This document shows, piece after piece, positions 6,158 through 6,652 of a stretch of 6,652 nt of DNA. Origin of the DNA: Acidimicrobiia bacterium UBA6912 (GTDB lineage Bacteria; Actinomycetota; Acidimicrobiia; Spongiisociales; UBA5794); assembly GCA_002450985.1 (NCBI GenBank), contig DKBA01000062.1, forward strand, positions 1 to 6,652, written 5' to 3'. Position numbers and translations under genes: made by a program. The number at the start of each line of letters is the position of its first letter. The first letter of the stretch is position 1. The notes under the pieces are model-generated. The model was not told where the DNA came from and did not search any database. It saw only the letters and a program-made list of their open reading frames with translations.

Positions 6158-6194
6158 CACCGGCGACTCCTGGTTCCCGTAGGAGTCGCCGGTG
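6158..6194. terminator. Perfect 14-bp hairpin, probable bidirectional terminator
   Basis: CACCGGCGACTCCT (6158-6171) and AGGAGTCGCCGGTG (6181-6194) are perfect inverted arms with a 9-nt loop. No T-run follows in either direction. It lies 136 nt after the peroxidase stop on the plus strand and 36 nt after the stop of the minus-strand 33-codon ORF, so it most likely ends both converging transcripts. Confidence 0.7.
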
Positions 6195-6230
6195 CGGTGA
6201 GCGGGTTGGGGGCCGCTCTCTGGGAGGAGC

Positions 6231-6332
6231 TCAGATCGCCGTGAGGCGTACCTCAGGGCGGAGGGAGGTCTGGCTCCTGGAGATCTCGGCGGGCGTGGCG
6301 AAAGGGAGGCGGACGCCGGTGCGTTGGTGCAT
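6231..6332 (-). CDS. Putative 33-aa small protein of unknown function
   Basis: The minus strand has an ATG at 6332-6330 preceded by AGGAG (6345-6341) with an ideal 8-nt spacing, then 33 codons to TGA at 6233-6231. About 29 of 33 codons end in G or C, with repeated CGC and CTC, like the confident genes nearby. The peptide is basic (five Arg, no Lys, two Glu) with no Cys and no membrane segment. It carries a PFATPAEIS stretch (10-18) and ends PEVRLTAI (26-33). It matches no RiPP precursor, leader peptide or toxin that I recognise. A hairpin lies 36 nt downstream (6158-6194) and another 28 nt upstream of the start (6361-6387), so it may form a free-standing transcript. I cannot assign a function; a chance ORF remains possible. 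Confidence 0.45.
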   Translation of the reverse strand: MHQRTGVRLPFATPAEISRSQTSLRPEVRLTAI

Positions 6333-6360
6333 GTCGCTCTCTCCTCTCTCGGCCCAATGG

Positions 6361-6387
6361 CGGCGCACCCCCTCAGGGGGTGCGCCG
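6361..6387. terminator. Perfect 12-bp hairpin
   Basis: CGGCGCACCCCC (6361-6372) and GGGGGTGCGCCG (6376-6387) pair perfectly around a 3-nt TCA loop. This is a very stable stem with no T-run. Read on the minus strand it could end a transcript arriving from the right, or sit in the 5' leader of the 33-codon ORF as an attenuator. On the plus strand it precedes the possible gene at the right edge. Confidence 0.55.
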
Positions 6388-6560
6388 GCTCGGGTGTGCA
6401 TCTCGGCCGGGGTGTGCCGGCCGCCCTACCTGTATCCGGTGCACGCTGCTGCGTGCGTTGCCGCTCGCAACAGGATCTGGTCGCAGCCGGAGCCGCGTTG
6501 CTGGCGTCCGACCCCGGGTGCTACCGGATCGAGAGCATCATCGTCCGGGGCCGGGGCGCC
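6388..6560. other. Stem-loop-rich stretch without a clear gene
   Basis: Several short stems are packed here. GCACGC/GCGTGC (6441-6446 with 6451-6456, 4-nt loop) directly abuts GTTGC/GCAAC (6457-6461 with 6467-6471, 5-nt loop), and the flanks CCTGT (6429-6433) and ACAGG (6470-6474) are complementary. CCCCGG (6512-6517) and CCGGGG (6545-6550) also pair. It resembles no riboswitch or tRNA I know. Chance pairing is common at this GC content, and the right half may be coding, so a structured RNA is only a possibility. Confidence 0.25.
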
Positions 6561-6652
6561 GTCATGATCAGTATTGATGAAAGCGGCCGGACCCGGGACC
6601 CGGTGGCGCAGCGGGGCCCGCCGGTCGACGTCCTCGAACACGACGACCTCCG
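6498..6652 (+). CDS. Possible 5' end of a hypothetical plus-strand gene, cut by the window edge
   Basis: From about 6492 to the right edge one plus-strand frame has almost uninterrupted G/C third positions, unlike the opposing minus-strand frame, where they fall. It contains residues such as PGCYRIESIIVRGRGAVMIS and, further on, PVDVLEHDDL. The start is unresolved. TTG at 6498 has GGAG 5 nt upstream; ATG at 6564 and GTG at 6453 are alternatives, and the frame stays open leftwards past an ATG at 6357. Only about 51 codons are visible from the TTG. I recognise no family. The call rests on codon bias alone, and the sequence to the right would settle it. Confidence 0.35.
   Translation, partial: MLASDPGCYRIESIIVRGRGAVMISIDESGRTRDPVAQRGPPVDVLEHDDL

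Noticed and set aside
6426..6641. A minus-strand frame at the right edge ending in TAG
   Set aside because: Its third positions drop in G/C content over most of its length, while the plus-strand frame over the same bases keeps them high; no family match.
1..6652. Search for CRISPR repeats, insertion sequence ends, tRNA genes, toxin-antitoxin pairs and defence genes
   Set aside because: No regularly spaced repeats, transposase motifs, tRNA-like folds or defence-family motifs were seen on either strand.

Overview
The window is about 70% GC with strong G/C bias at third codon positions. It is gene-dense and carries an Rv1155-type (F420-linked) flavin/deazaflavin oxidoreductase, tandem DUF427 domains and a DUF1015-serA pair. 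Together these suggest a free-living high-GC actinobacterium, possibly of the Acidimicrobiia type; that placement is inference, since no rRNA or marker gene is present. There is no mobile element, CRISPR array, tRNA or clear foreign island.

Layout. (1) 1-1589, minus strand: serA (D-3-phosphoglycerate dehydrogenase) followed with an ATGA overlap by a DUF1015 gene that runs off the left edge. (2) 1590-1699: divergent promoter region holding a 9-bp inverted repeat that directly abuts the serA ribosome binding site. (3) 1700-2874, plus strand: a two-gene operon joined by a GTGA overlap, a two-domain DUF427 protein and an Rv1155-like pyridoxamine-5'-phosphate-oxidase-fold oxidoreductase. (4) 2875-3158: intergenic. 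(5) 3159-4028, plus: a secreted trypsin-fold (S1) serine protease, followed by a 13-bp hairpin that also faces the convergent gene. (6) 4110-4532, minus: a gamma-glutamylcyclotransferase-like (AIG2 fold) protein. (7) 4669-6021, plus: a membrane-anchored di-heme cytochrome c peroxidase/MauG-family protein. (8) 6022-6652: a poorly explained stretch with two strong perfect hairpins, a well-formed 33-codon minus-strand ORF with a good ribosome binding site, a weaker 27-codon plus-strand ORF, and probably the beginning of another plus-strand gene at the right edge.

The genes do not form one pathway. serA and DUF1015 belong to serine metabolism by context. The DUF427/oxidoreductase pair is a compact unit of unknown substrate. 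The protease and the peroxidase both act outside the cytoplasmic membrane. I do not see a convincing new multi-gene system. The items most worth a second look are the bracketed 33-aa peptide gene, the structured serA leader, the asymmetric DUF427 tandem and the peroxidase that lacks the usual distal histidine.
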